The position numbers and the translations under genes are program-made. From contig NC_015732.1 in the NCBI RefSeq assembly GCF_000219725.1, forward strand, positions 3,168,972-3,232,971: a stretch of DNA of 64,000 bases. Reading direction: 5' to 3'. The notes below the pieces were generated by a model. That model was not told the DNA's origin and ran no database searches. It was given only the letters and a program-made list of their open reading frames with translations. Positions 28,199 to 38,033 of this stretch are shown here, in pieces. Source of the stretch: Gracilinema caldarium DSM 7334. GTDB lineage: Bacteria; Spirochaetota; Spirochaetia; Treponematales; Breznakiellaceae. Numbering within the stretch: position 1 is the stretch's first letter; the number at the start of each line of letters is the position of its first letter.

Positions 28199-28999
28199 AT
28201 GAAAGCGTTATGGACAGAACAATTTACCGTACGAACCTGGGATGTGGACCGAAACAACCGATTAAGTCCCTCATCACTGTTTAATTATTTTCAGGAAGTG
28301 GCCGGGAACCATGCCACAGAGCTCGGCGTCGGAAAAGATGCCCTGCTGCGGGGCAACCAGGCATGGATACTTTCCCGAATGACGACACTCCTCTATCGGC
28401 GCCCTGGTTGGGGAGAAACCATAACAGTCCGCACTTGGCCCCGGGGCACAGAAAAGCTTTTTGCTATCCGGGACTATGACATTATAGACGGCTTTGGCAG
28501 TACCATAGCCCAGGGCCGCAGTGCATGGCTGTTAGTCGATGTAGAAAAACTCCGTCCTCTGCGACCACAAAGTCTGACAGAAAACTTGCCAACCAATACG
28601 GATATGCCCGCCATACCAGACGGAGCGCAGGCTCTTACTGCACTGCCCGAACTCCAGGCTGCAGGTACAAGAACCGCTGCTTATTCCGATATCGACTACA
28701 ACGGCCATGTTAACAATGCCCGCTACATCGAGTGGATACAGGATATACTAGATGCATCGATTCTAGAACAGACCAATCATTTTCGAATTGATATCAATTA
28801 CCTGGCTGAAATTCGTCCCCAGGAAACCATAAGTCTCTGGAAAGAACCTCTTCCAAACCAGGATGCAGGAACCGAGGAGCATGCGGGGGAGAGACCCCCC
28901 TTTACGCCCTTTGAAGTAACCGAACTTTGGGCCTTCGAAGGCAAACATATCGATTCCGGCCAAAGTTCCTTCCGGGCCGAATTACGCTGTGGAGCATAA
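28199..28999 (+). CDS. Acyl-ACP thioesterase (FatA-like)
   Basis: The 266-aa protein has two hot-dog domains. The first contains VDRNNRLSPSSLFNYFQEVA and WILSRMTTLLYRRPGWGE; the second contains AYSDIDYNGHVNNARYIEW with the Asn/His residues of the active site. Such enzymes release fatty acids from acyl carrier protein. The ATG at 28199 is chosen because similarity begins there, although an in-frame ATG lies 33 nt upstream. It is followed by the MetF-like gene after 3 bp. Confidence 0.87.
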   Translation: MKALWTEQFTVRTWDVDRNNRLSPSSLFNYFQEVAGNHATELGVGKDALLRGNQAWILSRMTTLLYRRPGWGETITVRTWPRGTEKLFAIRDYDIIDGFGSTIAQGRSAWLLVDVEKLRPLRPQSLTENLPTNTDMPAIPDGAQALTALPELQAAGTRTAAYSDIDYNGHVNNARYIEWIQDILDASILEQTNHFRIDINYLAEIRPQETISLWKEPLPNQDAGTEEHAGERPPFTPFEVTELWAFEGKHIDSGQSSFRAELRCGA

Positions 29000-29002
29000 C
29001 CA

Positions 29003-29737
29003 ATGAATATATCCCTTGAACTCGTGCCCCGGGATACACAGGCCGTCACCGAGGGCCTTGCGGTAGTTTCCCGCTATCCCGATATCAGCCTCATCAATAT
29101 CCCGGACTTGCTCCGTTTCCCCATCCGTTCATGGCAAGCCTGCACCCTTATTCCGCCGCAGTACCATACCATACCCCATCTGCGGGCCATCGATTTTAAT
29201 CTCGAAGAACCCTTTCCCCTGACCGCATATTTTAAAGAACACCATATTGATACGGTGCTGGTTGTTGCCGGCGACCCGCCCCAGGATATGAAACACCGGG
29301 TGTACCCTACCCACACCACGGATTTCATCAAAAAATTAAAACTAGAGATGCCACAGCTCACCATTTACGCCGCCTTTGACCCCTATCGCTCCAATATCCG
29401 CTATGAACTGGATTATCTCAATGCAAAGGAAGACAGCGGTGCCGACGGTTTCATGAGCCAGCCCTTTTTTGATGTACGGCTCCTGGAGATTTATGCCGAA
29501 TACCTGGAGGGCCGCAGGGTCTTTTGGGGTGTATCACCGGTGCTGTCGGAAAAAAGCCGCAACTACTGGGAAGCCCGCAACAGAGCTATCTTTCCCCGTT
29601 CCTTCCGGCCGGACCTGCACTGGAACATCAGCTTTGGCCGGCAGGTCCTGCAGTTCTGCAAAACCCATCACTTTGATCTCTACCTCATGCCCATCAAGGT
29701 CGATCTGGATACCTACCTGCAGGGCCTGTTCAGTTAA
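29003..29737 (+). CDS. Short methylenetetrahydrofolate reductase-like protein
   Basis: The 244-aa protein has the MetF barrel pattern: SLELVPRD at the start, VLVVAGDPPQD with the YPTHTTDFIKKL segment, and SGADGFMSQPFFDVRLLEIY, matching the usual GADxxxTQxFF strand. It is about 50 residues shorter than E. coli MetF. It would make 5-methyl-THF for MetH, which is encoded nearby on the other strand. A divergent MetF-like role is also possible. It lies in an operon with the thioesterase and overlaps the convergent radical-SAM gene by 8 bp. Confidence 0.75.
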   Translation: MNISLELVPRDTQAVTEGLAVVSRYPDISLINIPDLLRFPIRSWQACTLIPPQYHTIPHLRAIDFNLEEPFPLTAYFKEHHIDTVLVVAGDPPQDMKHRVYPTHTTDFIKKLKLEMPQLTIYAAFDPYRSNIRYELDYLNAKEDSGADGFMSQPFFDVRLLEIYAEYLEGRRVFWGVSPVLSEKSRNYWEARNRAIFPRSFRPDLHWNISFGRQVLQFCKTHHFDLYLMPIKVDLDTYLQGLFS

Positions 29738-31158
29738 AAACTATCCAGTTCTCAAGGGCCTGCCGCAGGGCACTGCGGTCTATGCCCCAATTTTTACCAA
29801 AACGGCGCAATAAAAAGCGGGATAGTTCGATAAAGGCTTCAAAGGCATTACCCTGTTCCGGAATAAGCCGGGGAAGCAGGTCTTCAAAATGCCCCCGATT
29901 TACAATGAGCTCCCAGAAACGGGCAAAGTTCTTTACCTCATCCAGTTCCGATCGGGAAAAGCTCCCCGTTTCCAGCACTTCGTAGGGAGGCTGGTCCACA
30001 TAGTGCATCCCAAAGGGCCCATCATGACGGGCAATGGGTGTGCCGGGGAGCTTTTTCAGAATCCCCAGCTGAATTTCACCGGGCCGAACCTGCCAGAGCT
30101 GGTTAAAACTCCTTGCAAAACTTTCCAGCGTTTCTCCCGGGAGACCTGCAATAAGGTCCGCATGAACAATCGCCTGGGTCTTTTCTCTCAGGAACCGTAA
30201 AGCTTCCTGTTCCTTTTCAGGATTGCTGGGCCGCCCAATTGTTCGAGCCACCTCAGGAGTAAAGGTTTGAATACCCACCTCAAGCCGCAGGGTACCCGCT
30301 GGGAACTGCTCTAAAAGGGTCCTCAAACGGTCAGGAAACCGGGAGGGGACCATTTCAAAATGCACATATCCCGGCGGTTTTATTCGTTCAAGGAAAAAAC
30401 GAAGAATCTGCTCTGCCCGCTCATAGTCGAGGTTAAAGGTCCGGTCAAGGAATTTAAAAGACCGCCCCCCCCCGAGCAAGAAGTTCTTCCATATCAGATA
30501 AAAAGTCACCCAGGGGAAATTCCCGTACACGCCGGTCCAGAGAGCTCAGGCAAAATTCACAGCCAAAGGGACAGCCCCGAGAGGCTTCTACATAGATGAG
30601 TTTTCTCGAGATATCCTCATCGGTATAGAGGTGATAAGCTGTCTTTATGTCCGACAAAACTACAGGCTTTGCGATAATCCATTTCCCTTCTATGACACCA
30701 TAGGGTTCGAGGGCATCGAGCGGCCTTCCAAGCAGGAGGTGCTCACAGAGCAGTCGAAACACCGCTTCTCCCTCTCCGCGGACAATCCAGTCAGCTTTGC
30801 GCACCAGCGGCGCATCTTCCGGCAGATAGGAAACTTCTGGACCGCCCAGGACCACCACCGGCTTCGTCCAGCCCGGTCCTCCCCGGGTCCTTGCCCCAGA
30901 CCAGTAGGTTTCCAGCTCTTCGAGCAACGCAAGTGTCGCCTCATGGTTCCAGATAGAAACAGAGAGGGCAAGGACCCGGGGCGCCGCCTCAACAAGAGGG
31001 GCGACCTTTTCTTCCAAAGGCTGCCGCAGGGCAAATTCGAAGATCCGGCTCCGTTCAGCCAAGGGGCCCAAATTCGCCTGTAACAGGCGCAATGCGAGAG
31101 ATGGATGTATCCACTTCGCATTGATGGTTGCAAGAACAATATCGGCCATACAAGACAT
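29730..31158 (-). pseudogene. B12-binding radical SAM protein (DUF4080-type), frameshifted at a G9 tract
   Basis: Two overlapping frames make one protein. The first (from ATG 31156-31158) has the B12-binding domain (VLATINAKWIHPSLALRLLQ, VVLGGPEVSY) and the radical-SAM cysteines EASRGCPFGCEFCLSS. It runs out after EELLARGGAVF. The second continues from RSFKFLDRTFNLDYERA to the C-terminal DUF4080-like domain. The break lies in nine consecutive C (plus strand, 30465-30473); eight would restore the frame exactly. The cause may be mutation, slippage or a sequencing error. The start overlaps the upstream stop as TGATG. The substrate is unknown. Confidence 0.85.
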
Positions 31159-31784
31159 CAGCGGGGAAAACTGGAAGCCCCAAAGAGATTCAGCGTACCG
31201 GTACGCCATTCATCATAGGCTTCCATCACCAGCCGTTCCACATCCTGCCAGGTATCGGCCCGAGGACCCGGAAGTTGCAGATTGGTAGAATTGGAAAACA
31301 CAATAGTGCGGCATCCCTGTTCCCGCAGGCGCTCCACATTGCTTGGGGAATCATCAATATAGACATGGGCTCCGACGGCTCCCTTATCCTTCATGAAGCA
31401 GAGATCCCAGTAGGGGATATCATGGGCGTCGAGCCACTCCACGGTCTGAGTAATGGAGGTTTTATGAAAATATTTTAAAAAAAGCCGGTGGGTGATAATC
31501 CGAATCCGGATACCCCGAACTGAAAGCTTCCTGAGGGTCGCCGGGGCATCCTTTATGGGCTTCATCACCCGAAAGAGGTCCCGCTGGGTAACGGCAAAGC
31601 GGTGCAGCCGGTCATATCCCCCGTACTCATCAATACCCCATTCATGAAGCCCGAAGGAAACCTCTTTTTTAAGACTTTCAAGGGGCCGGTCGAGCCATTC
31701 GGCGGCTATTTCCCGCATGGCACCATAAAAATCTCCGACCACGCCGTCTAGGTCTACGCCAAGGATAAAACTACTCTCATCCAT
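31158..31784 (-). CDS. HAD-family 5'-nucleotidase-like protein (NT5C type)
   Basis: The 208-aa protein begins LGVDLDGVVGDFYGAMREIA, the Asp-X-Asp nucleophile motif of the deoxy-5'(3')-nucleotidase group (PF06941). IRIITHRLF supplies motif II, and VYIDDSPSNVERLREQGC is the motif IV region with acidic metal ligands. It probably removes phosphate from nucleotides or a related metabolite. It is the middle gene between the ABC ATPase (17 bp) and the radical-SAM gene (1-bp overlap). Confidence 0.8.
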   Translation of the reverse strand: MDESSFILGVDLDGVVGDFYGAMREIAAEWLDRPLESLKKEVSFGLHEWGIDEYGGYDRLHRFAVTQRDLFRVMKPIKDAPATLRKLSVRGIRIRIITHRLFLKYFHKTSITQTVEWLDAHDIPYWDLCFMKDKGAVGAHVYIDDSPSNVERLREQGCRTIVFSNSTNLQLPGPRADTWQDVERLVMEAYDEWRTGTLNLFGASSFPR

Positions 31785-31801
31785 TATTGATTTATCTCCA
31801 G

Positions 31802-32653
31802 TTAGTTAGTCCCCGGTTCACCCTGCTGTTGAGATGCACCTTGGCTCGTTTCTTCTTGCTTTTGCGATACAAGCAGGTCATATTCTTCTTCAAGTTTTTT
31901 CCGATCCAGATATTCCTTTTGTTTCAGCATCGCTGCAGGAACCCCATAGGCTTCTTCTAGATGGGACGGAGTCAAGAGTTCCGCAGGACTTCCCATATCA
32001 ATTGACCGGTCTTTTTTAAAGAGGAGCACCGTTTCGGCATACTTCTTGGTGAGATCCAGTTCATGGAGGGACACATAGATGGTCACCCCCGTAGCTTTCT
32101 GATAGGATCGGAAAAAGTCGAGGGCCGCTTCCTTTTGCCGATCTTCCATTGCAAACACAGGCTCATCCATAAAAAGTGACCGGGATCCGTAAAGTGCAGA
32201 AAAGGCAAGAAGGGTCCGCTGCATTTCACCCTTGGAAAGCCGGGCCAGGGGCCGAGTAAGAAGCCCTGTCAACTCAAAGACCGAGAGTACCTCTTTGTAA
32301 AAGTCGTCCCCTTTCAGGGCATGAAAACCGCCAGCATAGATCTGCTCAAGGAGCTGTCCCAGAGGATCTTCGGTTTCGAATTCCATATTTTGATATATGA
32401 ACGATGCATAGGCATTCCGTTCATCCTCGCTGACAAAAAGCCGGGTATCTCGCCCCAGTAAGCTTATGGTTCCTTCCTGAGGGAGCAGCCGCCCTGCTGC
32501 AAGAAGCATCAGGGTTGATTTACCAGCCCCATTAGGCCCTACGAGGCTCACAAAGCCCGAGGGTAAGGTTGCTGAAAAGCCGGAAAATATCGGTTCAGCC
32601 GATTCCGGGTACTGGAATCGCACCTGGTGAAACACAGAAAATCCATTACTCAT
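31802..32653 (-). CDS. ABC transporter ATPase, single domain
   Basis: The 283-aa protein has Walker [11 protein letters not shown], signature LSKGEMQR, Walker B SLFMDEP and the His switch in YVSLHELD. It resembles FepC/metal-type ATPases, with an extra charged, Gln-rich tail of about 40 residues. No permease is adjacent, so the partner is unknown. The start has no ribosome site; TAGAAT ends 6 nt upstream. Confidence 0.85.
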   Translation of the reverse strand: MSNGFSVFHQVRFQYPESAEPIFSGFSATLPSGFVSLVGPNGAGKSTLMLLAAGRLLPQEGTISLLGRDTRLFVSEDERNAYASFIYQNMEFETEDPLGQLLEQIYAGGFHALKGDDFYKEVLSVFELTGLLTRPLARLSKGEMQRTLLAFSALYGSRSLFMDEPVFAMEDRQKEAALDFFRSYQKATGVTIYVSLHELDLTKKYAETVLLFKKDRSIDMGSPAELLTPSHLEEAYGVPAAMLKQKEYLDRKKLEEEYDLLVSQKQEETSQGASQQQGEPGTN

Positions 32654-32659
32654 AACAAT

Positions 32660-32665
32660 ATTCTA
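32660..32665 (-). promoter_or_regulatory. -10 box (TAGAAT) 6 nt before the ABC ATPase ATG
   Basis: TAGAAT on the minus strand, 6 nt, ATG. There is no Shine-Dalgarno sequence. Confidence 0.4.
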
Positions 32666-32711
32666 GCATGAAGGACCTTCTTATCCTATACTTTTATAAA
32701 GAAGGGTAAGG

Positions 32712-33797
32712 ATGATGAAACACTTCATGTTAAGACTGATGACAGTCCTATGTATGACATTTTTAACGAGCTGTATTCAGCCTTCGATACAAGTCGCCCT
32801 CCTTACGAAGCTCGATGCCGGTTCTATCATTGGAACCAGCGAAATCGCTGCAGTAAAAGAGTTTGAGAGGACCCATCCCAATAGCCGTATACAGATTATC
32901 CCCTTCGATGATGGATGGGATCCGGAACGGACAAAACAGGCCTATAAAGAAGTTCAAAACATGAATATCCAGTTCCTAATAACCAGTCACACCTCAACCT
33001 GTGCCATAGAGATCGCCAAAGATATCAATCTAGATAAACGACTTACCATTATCGCCGGAGCGACCACCACAGTTTTAAGCGATAAGGATGATTATATCCT
33101 GCGCATCATTCCCGATTTGAACCAAGAACAGGCTGTGATTGCTCAAAAAATAAGCTCATTACAACCAAAAAAACTACTCATCATTCGGGATCTTTCTAAT
33201 TCCGGGTATACCATACCCGCACAGGAAGCCTTTTTAACAGAATTGAACCGTGTATCGCCAAACATAACAGTTCGCACCTTTGACTTCGACGCAAACCAGT
33301 TCAATATAGAGGAGCTGGATCCTGTACTACAGGCTGAGATTTTTAATGTCCTGTACCTGCTTATTGGGGGTTATAAAAATATTGCAGGCAACATTGCCCA
33401 ATATAGTTATCAATTCCAGCCTCAAAGTACCATTGTCTTTACTCCCTGGATGCACAATAGAGAGCTAGTGAATTCCGCTGGGCCTGCAATCAACCATGCT
33501 CTGCTTCCCTCGCTTTTTCCTTCTCGAAAAATAGATCCTAAAATAGAAGCATACATGTCCGCACTTGAAACCAATTTTCATGTAAGTCCGACTATTATTA
33601 GCCTCAAAGTTTACCAGGCTCTCGAACTTCTCGATCAAGCATTTAAAGCCAAAGCGGTGACACCCGATCAGGCAAAAAAATGGCTTCTTTCCAAAAAAAT
33701 TTTATCAACCCGACTGGGGACTATCACCTTTAATGCTTTCGGTGAAACAATAGAAGATTATTACTTTATCACCGATATTTCAGGAGAATTTCATTGA
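32712..33797 (+). CDS. Periplasmic ligand-binding lipoprotein (Peripla_BP_6-like), sensor partner
   Basis: The 361-aa protein has a lipoprotein signal (MLRLMTVLCMTFLTSC, Cys 21) and a two-lobe ABC-type receptor fold. KFLITSHTSTCAIEI-like and KKLLIIRDLSNSGYT patches resemble branched-chain amino-acid-type binding proteins. Its stop overlaps the start of a histidine kinase (TGATG), and no transporter genes follow. It is therefore probably a sensory binding protein feeding the kinase, as LuxP feeds LuxQ. The ligand is unknown. AAGGG lies 5 nt before the ATG. Confidence 0.75.
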   Translation: MMKHFMLRLMTVLCMTFLTSCIQPSIQVALLTKLDAGSIIGTSEIAAVKEFERTHPNSRIQIIPFDDGWDPERTKQAYKEVQNMNIQFLITSHTSTCAIEIAKDINLDKRLTIIAGATTTVLSDKDDYILRIIPDLNQEQAVIAQKISSLQPKKLLIIRDLSNSGYTIPAQEAFLTELNRVSPNITVRTFDFDANQFNIEELDPVLQAEIFNVLYLLIGGYKNIAGNIAQYSYQFQPQSTIVFTPWMHNRELVNSAGPAINHALLPSLFPSRKIDPKIEAYMSALETNFHVSPTIISLKVYQALELLDQAFKAKAVTPDQAKKWLLSKKILSTRLGTITFNAFGETIEDYYFITDISGEFH

Positions 33798-35785
33798 TGA
33801 AAAAGCCCCAGAGTCTCCGATTTTATCTAGTAACACTCGAAATAATAACTATTTTCCTGGGGATACTGTTTATCTTTGGTTCCTTTAATTTTATACAATT
33901 AAAAATCTCTCAGGATTTTTCACAACGGAGAAAAGCAGAACTATCGGCCATAGAAATGCTCTTTTATTCAAAATTACAACAGGCAGTTACTACTCTTGAA
34001 TCTTTGGCTGCTTCCGACACCTTATTGGGGGCACAATTTATTAGTGAATTTTCAGATATGTATATTATTTCGGATAATACAATTACCCACATACTTAAAA
34101 AAAGTCCCCAATCAGCCCTGTTCACCGGCTTTCAATTTTCACAAAATCTTACTTCGTTTTTTTCTTATCATTTTTTTACTACTGTACGAAAATCCAAGGT
34201 GTTCTATGCTCCAGAAGACGAGAAACCAAGCATTTATCTTTCAATCCCTATACATCAGGATTTACTGGTAGGACGCCTTAAAATTGATTCGATCAATAAC
34301 GATATAGCCCGGCTTGTTCAGTTCGATGGATCTATTGTGGTGATAACCAATTCAGACGGTATACCTTTTTCAAGCATAGGTGGAAATTTACCTAGTCTCA
34401 TTCTAAATCAGCCTAATGGTTCTGCACTCACTATAAATCAAAAACAATTTGTTTTAAATCGAATTTCAAGTGTCTGGCTTTCTACAGATATTGTATTACT
34501 TACTCCAACCAATCAACTCCAATACTTTTTTTCTCAAATTCAAATCCTCACTTTATTTACTTTAACAGCAATTATTGGTCTCCTCTTCTTAAGATTTTTC
34601 TTACTACATTGGTTACTTATCAAGCCAATCGAACAATTTATTAAAGCATTAAATCAATGGGAAAGTTCCCATAATCTTCCGGAAGTACCTGTAAGTATTC
34701 AGGGAGTAACAGAAATACAACTCTTGGCAAAAACTTTTTATAATAAAGCACAGGAAATAACCAAAATGAATGAAAAACTTGAAAAGCAGGTACATGATAT
34801 GGGCGAGCAACTTGCAACTGCATTGGATAAGGTTTTGGTTTCAGAAAAGCTCGCTGTTCTTGGAAATCTTACCGCAGGACTGGCCCATGAATTAAATACG
34901 CCTTTAGGAGCTATAATATCTACTGCAGAAACTATAAAAAATGCGATTTCTAGAATAAAACAGGATCTTTGTAATCTTTTAACTAAAAACGATCCTGAGG
35001 AAAATAATTTTTTTATTCAATTATTAGATGCTTCTGGAAAAACCAAAGCAAGTCTTCGCGAGCGAATGACCTTTATCAACACTATTGAATTAAAACCAAT
35101 ATCAAATGCAGAAGAAATTGCTGATGATCTTATTGATATGGAAATATCTCTGAAGGATCAGAAACTAACACAAAAAATATTAACGCTTAAACAAGCACCA
35201 AATATTATTAAAACAGCCTATTATTTTAATATTTTAGAAAAGGACAATGCTATTATTCAGAATGCGGCTGAACGGGCATCTTTGACCCTTAAGGCTCTAA
35301 AACAATGGACCTATGAAGAAAAGGGGTATGCTGTTCCAGTATGTATTAAAAATGAAATGGAAACCATCCTTACCATGTACTATAACCATACAAAATATAC
35401 TATTCAGATAATACGTAATTTTCTCGATGAAGGATGGGTTTTAGCAAACCCAGAACGACTAAATGCCGTATGGGTAAACCTCATCAACAATGCCCTGCAA
35501 GCCATGGAACAGGGTGGAACTTTAACGATACAAATCAAAAAACTACATCATGAAAGTGATATAATTCAGGTTCAAGTAACCGATACTGGTATAGGGATTC
35601 CTGAAGAGAATAAACCTAAAATTTTTACTCCTTTCTTCACGACAAAACCTCGAGGTACCGGAACTGGGATTGGTCTAGATCTCAGCAAGCGAATTATTGA
35701 AGGATTTTCCGGAACCATATCCTTTACCAGTGAGCCTGGACATACTACTTTTACGGTAACCTTACCTGCTTACATAACTGAATAG
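33797..35785 (+). CDS. Membrane sensor histidine kinase
   Basis: The 662-aa protein has a membrane helix near residues 12-34, a periplasmic sensor domain of about 210 residues, a second helix near 250-275, and a HAMP-like linker with coiled coil. The dimerisation motif LTAGLAHELNTPLGAI places the phospho-acceptor at His364. About 190 residues follow before the N-box NLINNALQAME (Asn564/565), longer than usual; then DTGIGIPEENKPKIF, FFTTKPRGTGTGIGL complete the ATPase domain. No response regulator is next to it. It is translationally coupled to the lipoprotein. Confidence 0.9.
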   Translation: MKKPQSLRFYLVTLEIITIFLGILFIFGSFNFIQLKISQDFSQRRKAELSAIEMLFYSKLQQAVTTLESLAASDTLLGAQFISEFSDMYIISDNTITHILKKSPQSALFTGFQFSQNLTSFFSYHFFTTVRKSKVFYAPEDEKPSIYLSIPIHQDLLVGRLKIDSINNDIARLVQFDGSIVVITNSDGIPFSSIGGNLPSLILNQPNGSALTINQKQFVLNRISSVWLSTDIVLLTPTNQLQYFFSQIQILTLFTLTAIIGLLFLRFFLLHWLLIKPIEQFIKALNQWESSHNLPEVPVSIQGVTEIQLLAKTFYNKAQEITKMNEKLEKQVHDMGEQLATALDKVLVSEKLAVLGNLTAGLAHELNTPLGAIISTAETIKNAISRIKQDLCNLLTKNDPEENNFFIQLLDASGKTKASLRERMTFINTIELKPISNAEEIADDLIDMEISLKDQKLTQKILTLKQAPNIIKTAYYFNILEKDNAIIQNAAERASLTLKALKQWTYEEKGYAVPVCIKNEMETILTMYYNHTKYTIQIIRNFLDEGWVLANPERLNAVWVNLINNALQAMEQGGTLTIQIKKLHHESDIIQVQVTDTGIGIPEENKPKIFTPFFTTKPRGTGTGIGLDLSKRIIEGFSGTISFTSEPGHTTFTVTLPAYITE

Positions 35786-35812
35786 GTAGTTTTATTTAAA
35801 TCGGTAACATAT

Positions 35813-37966
35813 CTATATCCATTTAGACATGAGAATAACCGTTGTTCGTTCATGAACATAATAATCTTTTTGGGATGAGATTGCCTGTTCAAGCCCGGGA
35901 TGTACTATATCTTCTGGAGATGGGCGACTTGTGTCCACCACTCGGAACCATTTTTTCCCCTTGGGGGCTTCTGCAATAGTAAAGAGACAGCCTTCTTTGC
36001 TCGCATTGAACATGATATAAAAATCATTATCATCTCGATCGGCAAAGGTGTCCGCTTTACTACCATCTAGCCGATATGCTAAACGTTTATCAATCTTTGC
36101 CCAATCGGGGCTATTACCATGTTCATCGAACCAAGTAATATCAGGGATAGCATTATAATCACCATCTTTGCCAGTAAAAAACTCAGGACGTAAAAATGCC
36201 GGGTGTTTTATTCTGAATGCAAGCATTTCCTTCACAAAGCGGAAAAAATCCCGATTTTTATCGAGCAGTTTCCAATCATACCAGGAAATCTCATTGTCCT
36301 GACAGTAGGCATTGTTATTTCCCCGTTGGGTCCGACCTATTTCATCACCTCCTAAAAGCATCGGAGTACCCAACGAAATCATAAGGGTAGTTATAAAGTT
36401 ACGCATCTGCCTAAAGCGGATTGTTTCAATAGCTGGATTTTCTGTAGGTCCCTCAAAACCATAGTTGCAACTGAAATTTGCCCCATGACCATCCCGGTTT
36501 TCTTCTCCATTTTCTTCGTTATGCTTTTCTGCATAGGACACCAAATCTCGAAGAGTAAATCCATCATGACTTGTCACAAAATTGATAGAATGGAAGGGTT
36601 TTCTACCATCCCGGAGATAAAGATCCGAACTACCGGAAAGCCGGGTCGCAAAATGCCTGGCCTCGTAAGCATCACCCCGCCAGAATTTTCGTACATCATC
36701 TCGGTACCGATCATTCCATTCTGCCCAGCGGCCTCCAGGAAACCATCCTACCTGGTATGCACCTCCTGCATCCCAGGCTTCTGCTATAATTTTTGTATTT
36801 CGGAGGACAGGATCCTCTGCAATCCGTTCAAGCATGGGTGGGTTCTCCATAAGATGTCCCTGCTGGTTTCTACCTAATATGGAACCAAGATCAAAGCGGA
36901 ATCCATCTACATGCATTTCAATTACCCAATAACGCAGACAATCTAAAATAAAGGTACGTACCACCGGGTGATTACAGTTTAAGGTATTACCACAACCGGA
37001 GTAGTTTTTATAATATCGTTTATTTTCATCAAGCATGTAATAGATCGTATTGTCGATCCCCCGAAATGAAAAGGTTGGCCCCAGTTCATTTCCTTCGGCA
37101 GTATGATTAAAGACTATATCAAGAATAACCTCGATACCTGCCCGATGTAAGGCCTTTACCATTTCTTTAAATTCTCGAACCTGCGCACCAGGAGTCCGGT
37201 CGGCAGAATAGGATCCTTTCGGAGCAAAAAAGGCCACCGTAGAATAACCCCAATAATTTTTTAATGGTTCCCCAGTCCGAGGATTTATTCGGGGGATTTC
37301 TTGCTCATTGAATTCCTGAATTGGCATAAGTTCAAGACTGGTTATCCAAAGTTCCTTAAAATAGGGTATTTTTTCTATGACACCCCGATACGTTCCTGGG
37401 TGCTCCACTCCAGAACTTGGATGCATGGTAAGTCCCTTTACATGGGTTTCATATAACACGCTAAACCTTAAGGGATAGTTAAGGGGCTTATCCCCTTCCC
37501 AGTTAAAAGTATCATCGATAACAATACATTTCGGCTGGTAAGGTGCATCATCTTCATACGAAAAGGAGAGGTCAGCATCGGGCATATTAGGGTTATAGCC
37601 CATACATTTTGTCAGATCCCAATTTGATAAATCCGTTAATGCCTTTGCGTAAGGATCGATAAGCGTTTTATTCGAATTAAAACGAAAGCCCTTTTCTGGT
37701 AAGTAAGGGCCATCAACTCGATAGAGATATAAAGCTCCTGCTGCAAGTCCCCGTACATGACAGTGCCAGATGTCACCGGTCCGATTTTTATGGGGGTCCA
37801 GAATAATTTCTTCTATAGGCTCAGTAGTATCTGGATCTTCAAAAAGTACTAAGGATACAGCAGTAGCATGTCGAGAAAAAAGAGAAAAATTAACCCCTGT
37901 ACTGGTAATTTCTGTACCCAGGGGTAGGGGTTTACCGTTTTCTATGCTATATTGGAGTTTAGCCAT
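35813..37966 (-). CDS. glgX: Glycogen debranching enzyme GlgX
   Basis: The 717-aa GH13 (isoamylase-like) enzyme has an N-terminal CBM48-type domain (PLPLGTEITSTGVNFSLFSR) and the catalytic barrel. Motifs are DIVFNHTAEG, VDGFRFDLGSILGR (nucleophile Asp), IIAEAWDAGG (acid Glu) and FVTSHDGFTL. It cleaves alpha-1,6 branches left after glycogen phosphorylase, which is encoded at the left end of the window. TATTAT lies 6 nt before the ATG. Confidence 0.95.
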   Translation of the reverse strand: MAKLQYSIENGKPLPLGTEITSTGVNFSLFSRHATAVSLVLFEDPDTTEPIEEIILDPHKNRTGDIWHCHVRGLAAGALYLYRVDGPYLPEKGFRFNSNKTLIDPYAKALTDLSNWDLTKCMGYNPNMPDADLSFSYEDDAPYQPKCIVIDDTFNWEGDKPLNYPLRFSVLYETHVKGLTMHPSSGVEHPGTYRGVIEKIPYFKELWITSLELMPIQEFNEQEIPRINPRTGEPLKNYWGYSTVAFFAPKGSYSADRTPGAQVREFKEMVKALHRAGIEVILDIVFNHTAEGNELGPTFSFRGIDNTIYYMLDENKRYYKNYSGCGNTLNCNHPVVRTFILDCLRYWVIEMHVDGFRFDLGSILGRNQQGHLMENPPMLERIAEDPVLRNTKIIAEAWDAGGAYQVGWFPGGRWAEWNDRYRDDVRKFWRGDAYEARHFATRLSGSSDLYLRDGRKPFHSINFVTSHDGFTLRDLVSYAEKHNEENGEENRDGHGANFSCNYGFEGPTENPAIETIRFRQMRNFITTLMISLGTPMLLGGDEIGRTQRGNNNAYCQDNEISWYDWKLLDKNRDFFRFVKEMLAFRIKHPAFLRPEFFTGKDGDYNAIPDITWFDEHGNSPDWAKIDKRLAYRLDGSKADTFADRDDNDFYIMFNASKEGCLFTIAEAPKGKKWFRVVDTSRPSPEDIVHPGLEQAISSQKDYYVHERTTVILMSKWI

Positions 37967-37972
37967 ACTTCT

Positions 37973-37978
37973 ATAATA
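37973..37978 (-). promoter_or_regulatory. -10 box (TATTAT) 6 nt before the glgX ATG
   Basis: TATTAT on the minus strand, then AGAAGT and ATG. The -35 is weak. Confidence 0.4.
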
Positions 37979-38033
37979 ACATATTTATGATGGTTTGTTA
38001 CATATTACGTTATAATTAAGAGGGGTTCTGAGC

